Counted from the stretch's first letter, positions 8,417 to 17,550 are shown. The stretch is DNA of 64,000 nucleotides from Flavobacteriales bacterium UBA1494 (GCA_905182175.1 CAJJAT010000003.1:62001-126000), one strand, 5' to 3'. Made by a program: numbers and translations. The notes: generated by a model not told the origin, from the sequence alone.

Positions 8417-10843
8417 CTAGTACAATTTCGGAAAACGATCGGGATAACTGTCGCGCATCATTGCGTAGCACGTTTCGACCATATCATCAGTGCTCGGCTT
8501 AGAAAAGTAATCTCCATCTGTCCCGTAAGCCGGTCTATGGTTTTTAGCACTTAATGTTCTTGGTTCTACATCTAAATGGTAGTATCCACCTTGCTCTTCC
8601 AATACATGTTGCATCATGTAGGCAGTTCCTCCCCCTTTCACATCCTCATCCAAAAACAACACTTTGTTTGTCTTTTTTAACGACTCAACTATACTGTGAT
8701 TTTTATCGAAAGGCATTAACGTTCTCACATCGATGAGTTCTGCAGAAATACCCAATTCATTCATTTCTTTTACAGCTTCTACTGCTAAGTTACATGTCGA
8801 TCCATAGGTTACTATGGTGATGTCCGTTCCTTCTGTTACTATTTCCGGTACACCTAACTCTACTTGAAACTCACCTAAGTTATTTGGCATTTGCTCTTTG
8901 CTTCGATAAGCATTTAATGGTTCAATTACCAGCGCAGGGTCATCTCCTTTAAGCAATGTGTTATACATTCCTGCTGCAGTAGTTAAGTTTCTAGGTACAC
9001 AAACGTGAATACCTTTAATCGCATTTAAAATAACACCCATTGGAGAACCCGAATGCCAAATTCCTTCCAATCTGTGTCCTCTAGTTCTTATAATTAACGG
9101 AGCTTTTTGACCACCTGCAGATCTATACTGAACAGTCGCTAAATCATCACTCATAATTTGCAGACAATAAAGCAGATAATCTAAATATTGAATTTCAGCG
9201 ATAGGGCGCAAGCCTCTCATTGCCATTCCAATTCCTTGACCTGCAATAGTAGCTTCTCTAATTCCTGTGTCCGAAACTCTCAATTCTCCATACTTTTCTT
9301 GCATGCCTTCCAATCCTTGGTTCACATCTCCAATTTTCCCAGAGTCTTCACCAAAAATTAATGCTTCAGGGTATTTTTCAAAAATTTTATCGAAATTATC
9401 TCGTAACACAACTCTTCCATCAACTCCTTCTGCATTGCTATCATACGTTGGAGGAATTTCATTTTGGTGCATTGGTGAATTAACAGACTCACTGTATAAG
9501 TTGCTGCTAAAACGTTGACTATTTATAATCTGGTAGCCATTAAACCATCTGATTAGTTCATTTTTGCTTGCTAAACTTTCAGCTCTGCACGTTCGAACTG
9601 CTTTTCGAATTACATTCACAATGCTTTTTCTAGTTGGCTCACTATCCTTTTTTAAAGCATCAACTGCTTTGGCTAAAAATGTTCCGTTTTCGGATTCTGC
9701 AACCAATGCATCTAATTTCTCTGTTGCTTCATTTCGCTCAATTTTTATACTTCCTACAAATGATTCCCAGGCTGCTTTTTTGGCTTCTCTAACCTCTTTC
9801 TTAGCTTCTATTTTAATTGTCTCTAACTCTTCTTCTGTCGCTAATTCTTTCTCAAGAATCCATTCACCTAAAGTTTTAATACAATCAAAGTCAATTTCCC
9901 ATTGCAAACGCTCAGGGGATTTATAACGCTCGTGCGAACCTGAAGTAGAGTGACCTTGTGGCTGTGTTACTTCTTCCACGTGAATTAAAACAGGAACATG
10001 TTGTTCTCTTGCAATTTTAACAGCCTTCTCATATGTTTCCATTAAGGCTACATAATTCCATGCTTTTACTTTAAAAATCTCAAATCCATTCGATCCATTC
10101 TCCCTTTGAAATCCTTTGAGTACTTCAGATATGGACTCTTTGGTTGTTTGATATTTTTTTGGAACGGAAATACCGTGCCCATCATCCCAAACAGACATTA
10201 CCATAGGTACTTGCAATACACCTGCTGCATTTATGGTTTCCCAAAACAAGCCTTCAGATGTACTTGAATCACCAATGGTTCCAAAAGCGACTTCGTTTCC
10301 ACCGCGGCTAAATAAGTTATCTTTAGGTAATAAATCGTTGTTTCTATAAATTTTAGATGCTTGAGCTAATCCCAATAATCTTGGCATTTGCCCTGCCGTT
10401 GGAGAAATATCAGCTGAAGAATTTTTCATGTCCTTCAATGCTTTCCAAGCCCCATTTTCATCTAAACTTCTCGTAGCATAATGTCCGTTCATTGAACGTC
10501 CTCCGGAGGAAGGTTCTTCGTTTGCATCTGGATTCGCGTATAATTGAGCAAAAAATTGCTGAACTGTAAGTTGTCCAATTGCCATCATAAAAGTTTGGTC
10601 TCTATAGTAACCTGAACGAAAGTCGCCGTTTTGAAAGAAACGAGCCATTGCTAATTGAGGAACTTCTTTTCCATCTCCAAAGATTCCGAATTTTGCTTTT
10701 CCTGTCAAAACTTCTTTTCGGCCTAATAATGAGGTTTCCCTGCTAACATGTGCCAATCTATAATCGGCAAGTATAGTCTTTTTGAACTCCGCTTTCGATA
10801 AAGCAATTTGGTCGTTTTCCTTTGCTATTGTTGCATTTTCCAT
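8417..10843 (-). CDS. 2-oxoacid dehydrogenase E1, alpha-beta fusion
   Basis: 808 residues joining both E1 chains. The alpha part (about 1-400) holds the thiamine-diphosphate motif GDSSTSEG at 191-198 ending in a DDGHG loop, and HSTSGSHERYKSPERL. The beta part (about 475-808) starts near GRVVLRDNFDKIF and contains FGEDSGKIGDV, the beta-family MRGLRPIAEIQYLDY and a C-terminal DVRTLMPFDKN-like transketolase domain. Such fusions are common in Bacteroidota as branched-chain (2-oxoisovalerate) dehydrogenase E1. Substrate identity is inferred, and no E2 or E3 gene is adjacent. It is divergent from def. The second, shorter E1 fusion in this window is at 30248. Confidence 0.9.
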   Translation of the reverse strand: MENATIAKENDQIALSKAEFKKTILADYRLAHVSRETSLLGRKEVLTGKAKFGIFGDGKEVPQLAMARFFQNGDFRSGYYRDQTFMMAIGQLTVQQFFAQLYANPDANEEPSSGGRSMNGHYATRSLDENGAWKALKDMKNSSADISPTAGQMPRLLGLAQASKIYRNNDLLPKDNLFSRGGNEVAFGTIGDSSTSEGLFWETINAAGVLQVPMVMSVWDDGHGISVPKKYQTTKESISEVLKGFQRENGSNGFEIFKVKAWNYVALMETYEKAVKIAREQHVPVLIHVEEVTQPQGHSTSGSHERYKSPERLQWEIDFDCIKTLGEWILEKELATEEELETIKIEAKKEVREAKKAAWESFVGSIKIERNEATEKLDALVAESENGTFLAKAVDALKKDSEPTRKSIVNVIRKAVRTCRAESLASKNELIRWFNGYQIINSQRFSSNLYSESVNSPMHQNEIPPTYDSNAEGVDGRVVLRDNFDKIFEKYPEALIFGEDSGKIGDVNQGLEGMQEKYGELRVSDTGIREATIAGQGIGMAMRGLRPIAEIQYLDYLLYCLQIMSDDLATVQYRSAGGQKAPLIIRTRGHRLEGIWHSGSPMGVILNAIKGIHVCVPRNLTTAAGMYNTLLKGDDPALVIEPLNAYRSKEQMPNNLGEFQVELGVPEIVTEGTDITIVTYGSTCNLAVEAVKEMNELGISAELIDVRTLMPFDKNHSIVESLKKTNKVLFLDEDVKGGGTAYMMQHVLEEQGGYYHLDVEPRTLSAKNHRPAYGTDGDYFSKPSTDDMVETCYAMMRDSYPDRFPKLY

Positions 10844-10959
10844 ACTAGTTGAGTGCTTTTGTTCGCTTTACGAAATTAATCATTTTTGGCCTTGAATACT
10901 CAGCCTACCGAAGAGTAAGCTAAGGTATTATTTCTAGTGTGTTTTTCAATTGGCTTCAG

Positions 10960-10967
10960 TACCTTTG
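10960..10967 (+). promoter_or_regulatory. TAnnTTTG -7 box four bases before def
   Basis: TACCTTTG followed by C matches the extended Bacteroidota -7 element. Only four bases separate it from the def ATG, so the transcript would begin at or within a few bases of the start codon. A clear -33 TTG is not present at the expected place. Confidence 0.6.
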
Positions 10968-10971
10968 CGCT

Positions 10972-11529
10972 ATGATTTTACCAATTGTAGCCTACGGCGA
11001 CCGGATTCTAAAGCGAGAAGCTAAGGAAGTTGAAAAGGATTTCCCCTTTTTAGAAGAGTTTATTGCAAATATGTGGGAAACCATGTATAATGCAGAAGGT
11101 GTAGGATTAGCAGCACCACAGGTAGGTAAGTCTATCCGTGTTTTCATGGTAGACTGTTCTCCTTTCGATGAGGATGAACCGCTGTTAAAAGGCTTCAAAA
11201 AATTATTTATAAACCCTATTATTGTTGAAGAACAAGGCAAAGAATGGGTCTTTAATGAGGGTTGCTTGAGCATTCCGGCAGTTCGCGAAGATGTGAATCG
11301 TAAACCAAAGATTACAATAGAGTATTACGATGAAAATTGGATATTAAAAGAAGAAACGTATGATGGGTTGGCTGCTAGAGTAATTCAGCACGAATACGAT
11401 CACATTGAAGGTATTTTATTCACAGACAGAATAAACCCCTTGAAAAAAAGATTAATTACAAGTAAACTCACTAATATTAGTAAAGGAAACGTTAAAGTGC
11501 CTTACCGAATGAAATTCCCTAAAAAATAG
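10972..11529 (+). CDS. def: Peptide deformylase
   Basis: 185 residues. It removes the N-formyl group from new proteins. All three family motifs are present: GVGLAAPQVG (43-52), EGCLSIP (96-102, metal ligand Cys98) and QHEYDH (139-144, ligands His140 and His144 with catalytic Glu141). A frame extension to a TTG at 10939 would run through the predicted promoter, so the ATG at 10972, giving the standard N-terminus MILPIVAYGD, is chosen. The lipoprotein gene follows six bases after the stop. Confidence 0.97.
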   Translation: MILPIVAYGDRILKREAKEVEKDFPFLEEFIANMWETMYNAEGVGLAAPQVGKSIRVFMVDCSPFDEDEPLLKGFKKLFINPIIVEEQGKEWVFNEGCLSIPAVREDVNRKPKITIEYYDENWILKEETYDGLAARVIQHEYDHIEGILFTDRINPLKKRLITSKLTNISKGNVKVPYRMKFPKK

Positions 11530-11534
11530 CAATT

Positions 11535-12137
11535 ATGAAAATACTCAAAATTTTAAGTTTAGTAATAACAGTTAGTTTTTTATCATCTTGTGGCAATTCT
11601 TCGAGTAAAAAGGAAGAAGTTGTTATTGATACGTCAACTGGTAGAGTTGACGTTACTAAGCTGAATATGGAGAATTTGTTAGCTGAGATTAAAATAAGGG
11701 AAGATGCATATAAAACAGATAAGACGGTTAACAATCGACATGGATTTTTATTAATGGAAGCATACGGCGCCTTCTCTGAGCGTTTCAACAATAGAGAAAA
11801 TGCAGATGAATATCTATTTAAGGCAGGCGAAATTGCTATGGGAGCCAATTTGACTGTGAAAGCAATTCGATACTTAACAACGTTATATGATGAATATCCT
11901 CGATATAAAAATAGAGCGTATGGCTTATTTCTATTAGGGTTTATTCAAGAAAATCAAGCAAATAACTTAAATGAAGCGAAACGGATATACGAGCAGTTTT
12001 TAGTAGAGTTCCCGGGCCATGAAATGGTTGATGATGCAAGAGCATCAATTAAGAACTTGGGTAAGTCTCCTGAGCAAATTATTCGAGAATTTGAACGAAT
12101 GGATAGCATTGCAAAGGCAGAGGGTAAAGCAGCTTAA
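11535..12137 (+). CDS. TPR-repeat lipoprotein
   Basis: 200 residues. A lipoprotein signal (MKILKILSLVITVSFLSSC) ends in a lipobox with Cys19, followed by a Gly/Ser/Lys-rich linker. The rest is helical with TPR-like pairs: ENADEYLFKAGEIAMGAN, KAIRYLTTLYDEYPRYKNR and NEAKRIYEQFLVEFPGHE, the last strongly like a TPR consensus. The likely role is protein-protein scaffolding at the inner face of the outer membrane or in the periplasm, but no specific function is recognisable. It is co-transcribed with def. Its last four bases overlap the converging end of cdaA. Confidence 0.85.
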   Translation: MKILKILSLVITVSFLSSCGNSSSKKEEVVIDTSTGRVDVTKLNMENLLAEIKIREDAYKTDKTVNNRHGFLLMEAYGAFSERFNNRENADEYLFKAGEIAMGANLTVKAIRYLTTLYDEYPRYKNRAYGLFLLGFIQENQANNLNEAKRIYEQFLVEFPGHEMVDDARASIKNLGKSPEQIIREFERMDSIAKAEGKAA

Positions 12138-12925
12138 TCTTTTATAGCAGCTTCAATTTTTTCTCGTAACTGTTCTGAATTTAGATTCATTTCGAATTTT
12201 GTACCCTTTATAAAAGAGATTTTTCCTGTTTCTTCAGAAACCACAATTGCGAGGGCAGGAGAGTTTTCAGTTAATCCAAGGGCAGCTCTATGTCTTAAAC
12301 CGAAATGTGCAGGAATGTCAGGGTTGTCTGAAACTGGAAGAATACACCTTGCTGCTTTAATTTTATTGTTGTGAATGATTACTCCTCCATCATGCAATGG
12401 GCTGTTTTTGAAAAAAATTGATTCTAAGAAAATAGCGGATAGTTTCGCATCAATATTTACTCCTGTCGAAGCATGGTATTTTAATTCAGAATCGGTTGCA
12501 ATAATAATAAGAGCACCAGTTTTACTTTTACTCAGGTTAAAGCATGCTTTCACGATTGCGTTTACATTTAAACTTGCTTTCTCTTCGTATTGATTGGTCC
12601 ACTTTAAAAGTTTTCGCACAACACCTTTTCCGGCAAACGGACTTTGAGAACCAACAAGTAAGAGGAAACGTCTAATTTCTTGTTGGAATACAATAATCAA
12701 GGCAAGAACTCCAACCCCAATAAACTGTCCCAAAATTTCTGAAAGCATTTCCATTTGCATGGCAGAAACTAGTTTCCAAAGCACATAAATTGCTAGAATT
12801 CCTAAAAAAATTCGAATTGCTACAGTTCCCTTTACTAACTTGTAAAGTTGATAAAGGAGAAGTGCTACCATTAAGATATCCAGTATATCGAACCATTGAA
12901 CGCTTATGAAAAGGGGAAATAGCAT
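12134..12925 (-). CDS. cdaA: Diadenylate cyclase (c-di-AMP synthase, CdaA type)
   Basis: 263 residues. Three N-terminal membrane spans (roughly 10-30, 34-54, 62-81) are followed by a DAC domain with the catalytic DGG (179-181, in LHDGGVIIH) and RHRAA (211-215) signatures. It condenses two ATP into cyclic di-AMP at the inner membrane; in other bacteria this messenger controls potassium, osmotic and cell-wall homeostasis. It follows folP by ten bases on the minus strand. The usual Firmicutes partners CdaR and GlmM are absent here. The gene tail overlaps the TPR lipoprotein tail by four bases. Confidence 0.95.
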   Translation of the reverse strand: MLFPLFISVQWFDILDILMVALLLYQLYKLVKGTVAIRIFLGILAIYVLWKLVSAMQMEMLSEILGQFIGVGVLALIIVFQQEIRRFLLLVGSQSPFAGKGVVRKLLKWTNQYEEKASLNVNAIVKACFNLSKSKTGALIIIATDSELKYHASTGVNIDAKLSAIFLESIFFKNSPLHDGGVIIHNNKIKAARCILPVSDNPDIPAHFGLRHRAALGLTENSPALAIVVSEETGKISFIKGTKFEMNLNSEQLREKIEAAIKD

Positions 12926-12935
12926 GGCTACAATA

Positions 12936-13802
12936 TTAATGCTTTTGATAATAGCTTACAATTTGAATAGCTTCCTTGGCTGCTTTCGCATCGTGAACTC
13001 TTAAAATATTGGCACCGTTTTGTAATGCAAGTACATGAGCTGCAGTAGTTCCGTTTAACGAATCATCAGCAGATGCGTGAATCACTTTCTGAATCATTCC
13101 TTTTCGGCTTATACCTGCTAGAACTGGACGTTGCAGTGAATGAAAGGAGTTTAGCTTTTTGAGAAGAGTGTAGTTGTGTTTTAAGGTTTTTCCAAATCCA
13201 AAACCAACGTCTAGGATAACATCGTTAGCGCCTAAAACAGTTATTTTTTGTAATTTCTCTGAAAAGCCTTTGTAAATTTCTTTAAATACGTCCTCGTATT
13301 CTGGATTTTGCTGCATAGTTTTAGGTGTTCCTTGCATGTGCATTAAAATGTAAGGAACTTTTAATGTAGCAATGGTTTCAAACATCGACTCATCTAAATC
13401 TCCACCAGAAATATCGTTGATAATAGACGCCCCTTCGTAAATAGATAGTTCAGCAACTTTAGAACGATATGTATCTATCGAAATAACCGCTGAAGGAAAT
13501 TCGTGCACTATATTCTGGAGTGGTGAAAGCAAACGCTTTTTCTCCTCTTCAAATGAAATTAAATCTGCATTTGGCCTCGAAGAGAAAGCACCAAGGTCTA
13601 TAATATCAGCGCCCTCTATTAGCATTTTTTCAACTTGTGATAAAATTTCTTTTTCAGCTTGAAATCTACTTCCACCAAAAAATGAATCGGGAGTTAAGTT
13701 CACAATACCCATGATTCGTGGTGTGGAAAAATCCATTAAAACTCCTTTGCAGTTGATGGAATATTTGTTTTGAAAAGGTCTAAATTCGTTCACTTGTTGC
13801 AT
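12936..13802 (-). CDS. folP: Dihydropteroate synthase
   Basis: 288 residues from the ATG at 13802; a TTG one codon upstream is less likely. It joins p-aminobenzoate to dihydropterin pyrophosphate in folate synthesis, the step blocked by sulfonamides. Motifs: IMGIVNLTPDSFFGGSR, ADIIDLGAFSSRPNA, SIDTYRSKVAE, NDISGG, LDVGFGFGKT and LAGISRKGMI. It leads a two-gene unit with cdaA. The start lies only 22 bases from the divergent DUF1599 gene, so its promoter must fall inside that gene. Confidence 0.95.
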   Translation of the reverse strand: MQQVNEFRPFQNKYSINCKGVLMDFSTPRIMGIVNLTPDSFFGGSRFQAEKEILSQVEKMLIEGADIIDLGAFSSRPNADLISFEEEKKRLLSPLQNIVHEFPSAVISIDTYRSKVAELSIYEGASIINDISGGDLDESMFETIATLKVPYILMHMQGTPKTMQQNPEYEDVFKEIYKGFSEKLQKITVLGANDVILDVGFGFGKTLKHNYTLLKKLNSFHSLQRPVLAGISRKGMIQKVIHASADDSLNGTTAAHVLALQNGANILRVHDAKAAKEAIQIVSYYQKH

Positions 13803-13824
13803 CAATCAAAAATAAGAGAAAAGC

Positions 13825-14376
13825 ATGGCCAATACTTCTGTACAATATAATAAAGCTGTTAAAAGTTGCTTCGATATATTTTTAAAAAAGAACACTGATT
13901 ACGGCAGCGCATGGCGAGTATTGCGGACAAGTTCCTTAACAGATCAATTGTATATTAAAGCAAAAAGAATTCGACAAATTGAAATGACAGGTGCAAGTAG
14001 AGTAGATGAAGGTATTTTACCTGAATTCATCGGGATTGTAAATTATTCAATTATGGCTCTTGTTCAATTAGAGTTGGGGTTAAGTGAAAATTTAAACCTT
14101 TCAAGAGAAGTAACGATTGAACTTTACAACAAGTACATTGCTACTGCAAAACTGCTGATGAGTAATAAAAATCACGATTACGATGAAGCATGGCGAGAAA
14201 TGAGGATTTCATCGTTAACTGACTTAATTTTACAGAAAATTTTAAGAATCAAGCAAATTGAAAATAATAAAGGTGAGACATTGATTTCTGAAGGAATAGA
14301 TGCAAACTACTTAGACATGGTCAATTATTCCATTTTTGCGCTAATTAAGATGAACGAAGAAGAGGAAAAGCGTTAA
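13825..14376 (+). CDS. DUF1599-domain protein with two tandem copies
   Basis: 183 residues made of two similar halves. Copy one has NTDYGSAWRVLRTSSLTDQ with KRIRQIE and GIVNYSIMALVQLE. Copy two has NHDYDEAWREMRISSLTDL with LRIKQIE and MVNYSIFALIKMN. This is the DUF1599 layout (a nucleotide-modification-associated-like helical domain); biochemical activity is unknown to me. The gene is divergent from folP and upstream of DoxX-like and tpiA genes, an arrangement repeated in many Bacteroidota. Confidence 0.88.
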   Translation: MANTSVQYNKAVKSCFDIFLKKNTDYGSAWRVLRTSSLTDQLYIKAKRIRQIEMTGASRVDEGILPEFIGIVNYSIMALVQLELGLSENLNLSREVTIELYNKYIATAKLLMSNKNHDYDEAWREMRISSLTDLILQKILRIKQIENNKGETLISEGIDANYLDMVNYSIFALIKMNEEEEKR

Positions 14377-14413
14377 AGCCTGTTAATTCGGAAAATATTG
14401 AAATTTCCTTATT

Positions 14414-14421
14414 TAAATTTG
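14414..14421 (+). promoter_or_regulatory. TAnnTTTG-type -7 box before the DoxX-like gene
   Basis: TAAATTTG, exact to consensus, 20 bases before the ATG of the DoxX-like gene. A TTG at 14398-14400 lies upstream but is closer than the typical -33 position. Confidence 0.45.
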
Positions 14422-14441
14422 GAAACACAAAAATTAAATTT

Positions 14442-15710
14442 ATGAAATACCTTGTAACCTTTGCCCGAATATTTGTAGGGAATCTTTTTATTTTTAGTGG
14501 TGTTGTAAAAGCAAATGACCCATTAGGGTTTTCCTATAAGCTGGATGAATATTTTGTAGAATTTGGTATGAATTGGGAGTGGTTACATTCCCTTTTAGTT
14601 CCATTGGCTGCAGCTTTATGTATTGCTGAGATTATAATGGGCATTGCTGTTTTAGTCGGCTGGCGTATGAAAGAAATTTCTTGGTCGTTGCTTTTAATGA
14701 TTGGCTTTTTTACCATTTTAACAGGGGCCTCTGCAGTATTTGAGATTGTACGCTCTTGTGGTTGTTTTGGCGATGCAATACCACTAACACCTTGGCAATC
14801 TTTTTACAAAGATTTAATTCTCATTGTGTTTATACTCATAATTTTCATAAAAAGAAATGAGATCAAACCTTGGAAAGACTCCAAACATTTAGCTGCCATG
14901 TTCGCAGTGTCTACTTTGATCATGATTGGTTTAGGTGTAATGTTAGAATGGGATATGCAAGTAGTTGCCTTTGCTACTATTTGGATAGCAGTAATCTTAA
15001 AATTTGCGATGCCTGATAAAGCTCAGTTAGCAGCAAATACGGCAATTGTAATTTCAATTGTTTATAGTTTGTATTTGACCATCGGAGGAACAACGGATCT
15101 TCCGTTTAAAGACTTTAGACCTTACGCTGTGGAGAAAAACTTGCCGGACCAAATGACATTACCCGAAGGGGCGGTTCAGCCTGTTTATGAAAACTTGTTA
15201 GTGTATAAAAACAAAGTAACTGGCGATACAAAAGAGTTTACAAATGCTACGTACACCGCTTCAAAAATTTGGGAAGACAAGGATTGGGAATGGCAAAGTA
15301 CAGATAGCGAAATGATAGTTGAGGGAGATGTAGCAAAGATTACTGATTTATCCATTTTGAACCACGCAGGGGGTGACTTAACAGACATAATATTGGCTGA
15401 GGAAAAAACACTTTGGATTGTTTGTTATGACATGAATTTAACGAATACGGAAAACATTAAAGAGATAAACGAGTTGGCGAAAAAGGCTAAGGCTGGAGGA
15501 ATAAAAGTTTACGGTCTTTCTTCTGCCGGCGAGGAATTGAAAAATAAATTCATTCAAGAAAATAGGTTAGATTTTGACTTTTATGTAACTGACGGTATTG
15601 TATTAAAAACAATGGTACGATCAAATCCTGGGATTATGTATTTGACAAAAGGAACAGTTGGCGGAAAGTGGCATCACAGTAATGTGCCTGGAATAGAAGA
15701 ATTAAACTAA
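14442..15710 (+). CDS. DoxX/MauE-like membrane protein with thioredoxin-like C-terminus
   Basis: 422 residues. The first half is membrane: a DoxX-type four-helix bundle (ARIFVGNLFIFSGVVKANDP opening; RSCGCFGDAIPLTPWQSFYKD loop) followed by further spans to about residue 215. The C-terminal half (about 235-422) is soluble and looks like a thioredoxin/TlpA fold (TLWIVCYDMNLTNTENI, IKVYGLSSAG, GIMYLTKGTVGGKWH) but without a CxxC pair. Related Bacteroidota proteins are annotated as the BT_3928 family; the function is not established. It sits between DUF1599 and the permease gene, four bases before the latter. Confidence 0.82.
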   Translation: MKYLVTFARIFVGNLFIFSGVVKANDPLGFSYKLDEYFVEFGMNWEWLHSLLVPLAAALCIAEIIMGIAVLVGWRMKEISWSLLLMIGFFTILTGASAVFEIVRSCGCFGDAIPLTPWQSFYKDLILIVFILIIFIKRNEIKPWKDSKHLAAMFAVSTLIMIGLGVMLEWDMQVVAFATIWIAVILKFAMPDKAQLAANTAIVISIVYSLYLTIGGTTDLPFKDFRPYAVEKNLPDQMTLPEGAVQPVYENLLVYKNKVTGDTKEFTNATYTASKIWEDKDWEWQSTDSEMIVEGDVAKITDLSILNHAGGDLTDIILAEEKTLWIVCYDMNLTNTENIKEINELAKKAKAGGIKVYGLSSAGEELKNKFIQENRLDFDFYVTDGIVLKTMVRSNPGIMYLTKGTVGGKWHHSNVPGIEELN

Positions 15711-15714
15711 ACCG

Positions 15715-16785
15715 GTGTTAGCGTTTATCATCCGTAGGTTGATTTATGGGTTTTTTGTCCTTTTTGGGGTTCTAACCTTGGTGTTTTTTATTTTCAATAT
15801 TTTACCAGGAGACCCTGCACGTATGATGTTAGGGCAGCGTGCCGACCAAGATGCAATTGATGAAATTAACAGAGAGTTAGGGCTAGATAAAAGCATACTT
15901 TATCAATACGCCTTGTATTTGAATGATTTATCTCCTGTGTCGTACCATTCTAGTAATGCCTTAGATGGTAGTTTTTACGAAGGGAGTAAATATGGTGGCT
16001 CAACATTTTTTCAAGCTGATGCTTTTAGTTTAGTAGTTAAGGCACCATACCTTAGAAAATCATATCAATCAAAGAAAGACGTTTCTTCAATTTTATTTGA
16101 AAGTTTACCTGAGACTGCTGTTTTAGCGTTGGCTTCCATTGCGATAGCTAGTATTTTAGGGATTCTTTTAGGAGTATTATCTGCTTTGTATCAAGACCGA
16201 TGGGTTGATAAGATATTACTTTTGTTGGCTACATCAGGAATGGCATTGCCATCTTTTTTTGTAGGAATAATATTCGCTTGGTTGTTTGGCTATGTCTGGT
16301 CGGATTGGACTGGGTTGAACATGTCAGGAAGTTTATATGAGGTAGATGATTTGGGAAGAGGAGAATATGTGAATTGGTCAAACTTGGTATTACCTGCATT
16401 AACTTTGGGAATTAGGCCCTTATCTGTTGTATTGCAATTGAGCAGAAACTCTATGTTGGAGGTGCTTTCTATGGATTATGTTAGAACAGCGAGAGCAAAA
16501 GGATTGACTACAAGGTCTACTCTTTTCAACCATGCACTTAAAAATGCTTTAAATCCAGTAGTAACTACAATTTCAGGAATGTTTGCTAGCTTAATGGCAG
16601 GTGCTGTGTTTGTTGAAATTATATTTTCATGGAAAGGTATCGGTTGGGAAATTGTAAATGCACTAGAAAAATACGACCTGCCAATAGTCATGGGTGCAGT
16701 TCTAATAATTGCGGTTATTTTTGTAGTCGTTAATATTTTGGTCGATATATTTTATGGTGTATTAGATCCAAGAGTTAGGGTATAA
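15715..16785 (+). CDS. Oligopeptide/dipeptide ABC transporter permease (DppB/OppB type)
   Basis: 356 residues. The N-terminal span with FNILPGDPARMMLGQRAD is the OppB/DppB signature, and the EAA-loop region reads MDYVRTARAKGLTTRSTLFNHALKNALNPV. Five to six spans follow the usual pattern. A roughly 60-residue periplasmic segment between helices 1 and 2 (about 50-125) is larger than in typical DppB. The start is GTG at 15715, four bases after the DoxX-like stop; no ATG precedes the conserved N-terminus. No DppC, ATPase or binding-protein gene is adjacent, so its partners must lie elsewhere. Confidence 0.9.
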   Translation: MLAFIIRRLIYGFFVLFGVLTLVFFIFNILPGDPARMMLGQRADQDAIDEINRELGLDKSILYQYALYLNDLSPVSYHSSNALDGSFYEGSKYGGSTFFQADAFSLVVKAPYLRKSYQSKKDVSSILFESLPETAVLALASIAIASILGILLGVLSALYQDRWVDKILLLLATSGMALPSFFVGIIFAWLFGYVWSDWTGLNMSGSLYEVDDLGRGEYVNWSNLVLPALTLGIRPLSVVLQLSRNSMLEVLSMDYVRTARAKGLTTRSTLFNHALKNALNPVVTTISGMFASLMAGAVFVEIIFSWKGIGWEIVNALEKYDLPIVMGAVLIIAVIFVVVNILVDIFYGVLDPRVRV

Positions 16786-16795
16786 CCAAACGTAT

Positions 16796-17548
16796 ATGAG
16801 AAAGAAAATTGTAGCAGGAAACTGGAAGATGAATAATAACTTTCAGGAAGGAATCGACTTATCAAATGATTTGGTTTCGAAATATAAAAAATCGGATAAG
16901 AATAAAGAGCTAATTATCCTTCCTCCATTTATTCACTTAACTTCTGTTGCTGAAAAGTTAAGTAATTCAAAGATTCACTTAGGTGCTCAGAATTGTCATA
17001 CAGAAGGGAGAGGTGCTTATACAGGAGAGGTTTCTGCGAGGATGTTAGATTCTGTTGGTGTACGTTATTGCTTGGTAGGTCATTCGGAACGCCGAGCTAA
17101 TTTTTTTGAAGACAATAACGAGCTTAAGAAAAAGTGTAAACAATTAGTATCAAATTATATAAATCCAATTTTTTGCTGTGGTGAATTGTTGAGAGATAGA
17201 AAATATGGCAGCTATTTTGAAGTTATTGAAGACCAATTAGAGGTTCTTTGGTCGCTTTCTAAAACAGATTTTGAAAAAGTTATTGTTGCTTATGAACCAG
17301 TTTGGGCTATTGGAACAGGAGAAACAGCATCGGCTGATCAAGCACAAGAGATTCATAAATTTATTCGAAGAAAAATTTCAGATGAGTTTGGTTCAGAAAC
17401 TGCTGAAAATACTTCGATTTTGTATGGAGGAAGTTGTAAACCGAGCAATGCAGTTGAGTTATTCTTTAAGCCAGATGTTGACGGAGGATTGATCGGAGGT
17501 GCAGCACTAAATACGGTTGATTTTTTAGCCATTTATAACGCTTTGTAG
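16796..17548 (+). CDS. tpiA: Triosephosphate isomerase
   Basis: 250 residues, standard length. It interconverts dihydroxyacetone phosphate and glyceraldehyde 3-phosphate. Catalytic residues are visible: Lys11 in GNWKMN, His96 in VGHSERR and Glu167 in AYEPVWAIGTG, plus the phosphate-binding YGGS and GGLIGGA loops near the C-terminus. It lies ten bases after the permease gene and two bases before prmA, inside a long plus-strand run. Confidence 0.97.
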   Translation: MRKKIVAGNWKMNNNFQEGIDLSNDLVSKYKKSDKNKELIILPPFIHLTSVAEKLSNSKIHLGAQNCHTEGRGAYTGEVSARMLDSVGVRYCLVGHSERRANFFEDNNELKKKCKQLVSNYINPIFCCGELLRDRKYGSYFEVIEDQLEVLWSLSKTDFEKVIVAYEPVWAIGTGETASADQAQEIHKFIRRKISDEFGSETAENTSILYGGSCKPSNAVELFFKPDVDGGLIGGAALNTVDFLAIYNAL

Positions 17549-17550
17549 AC

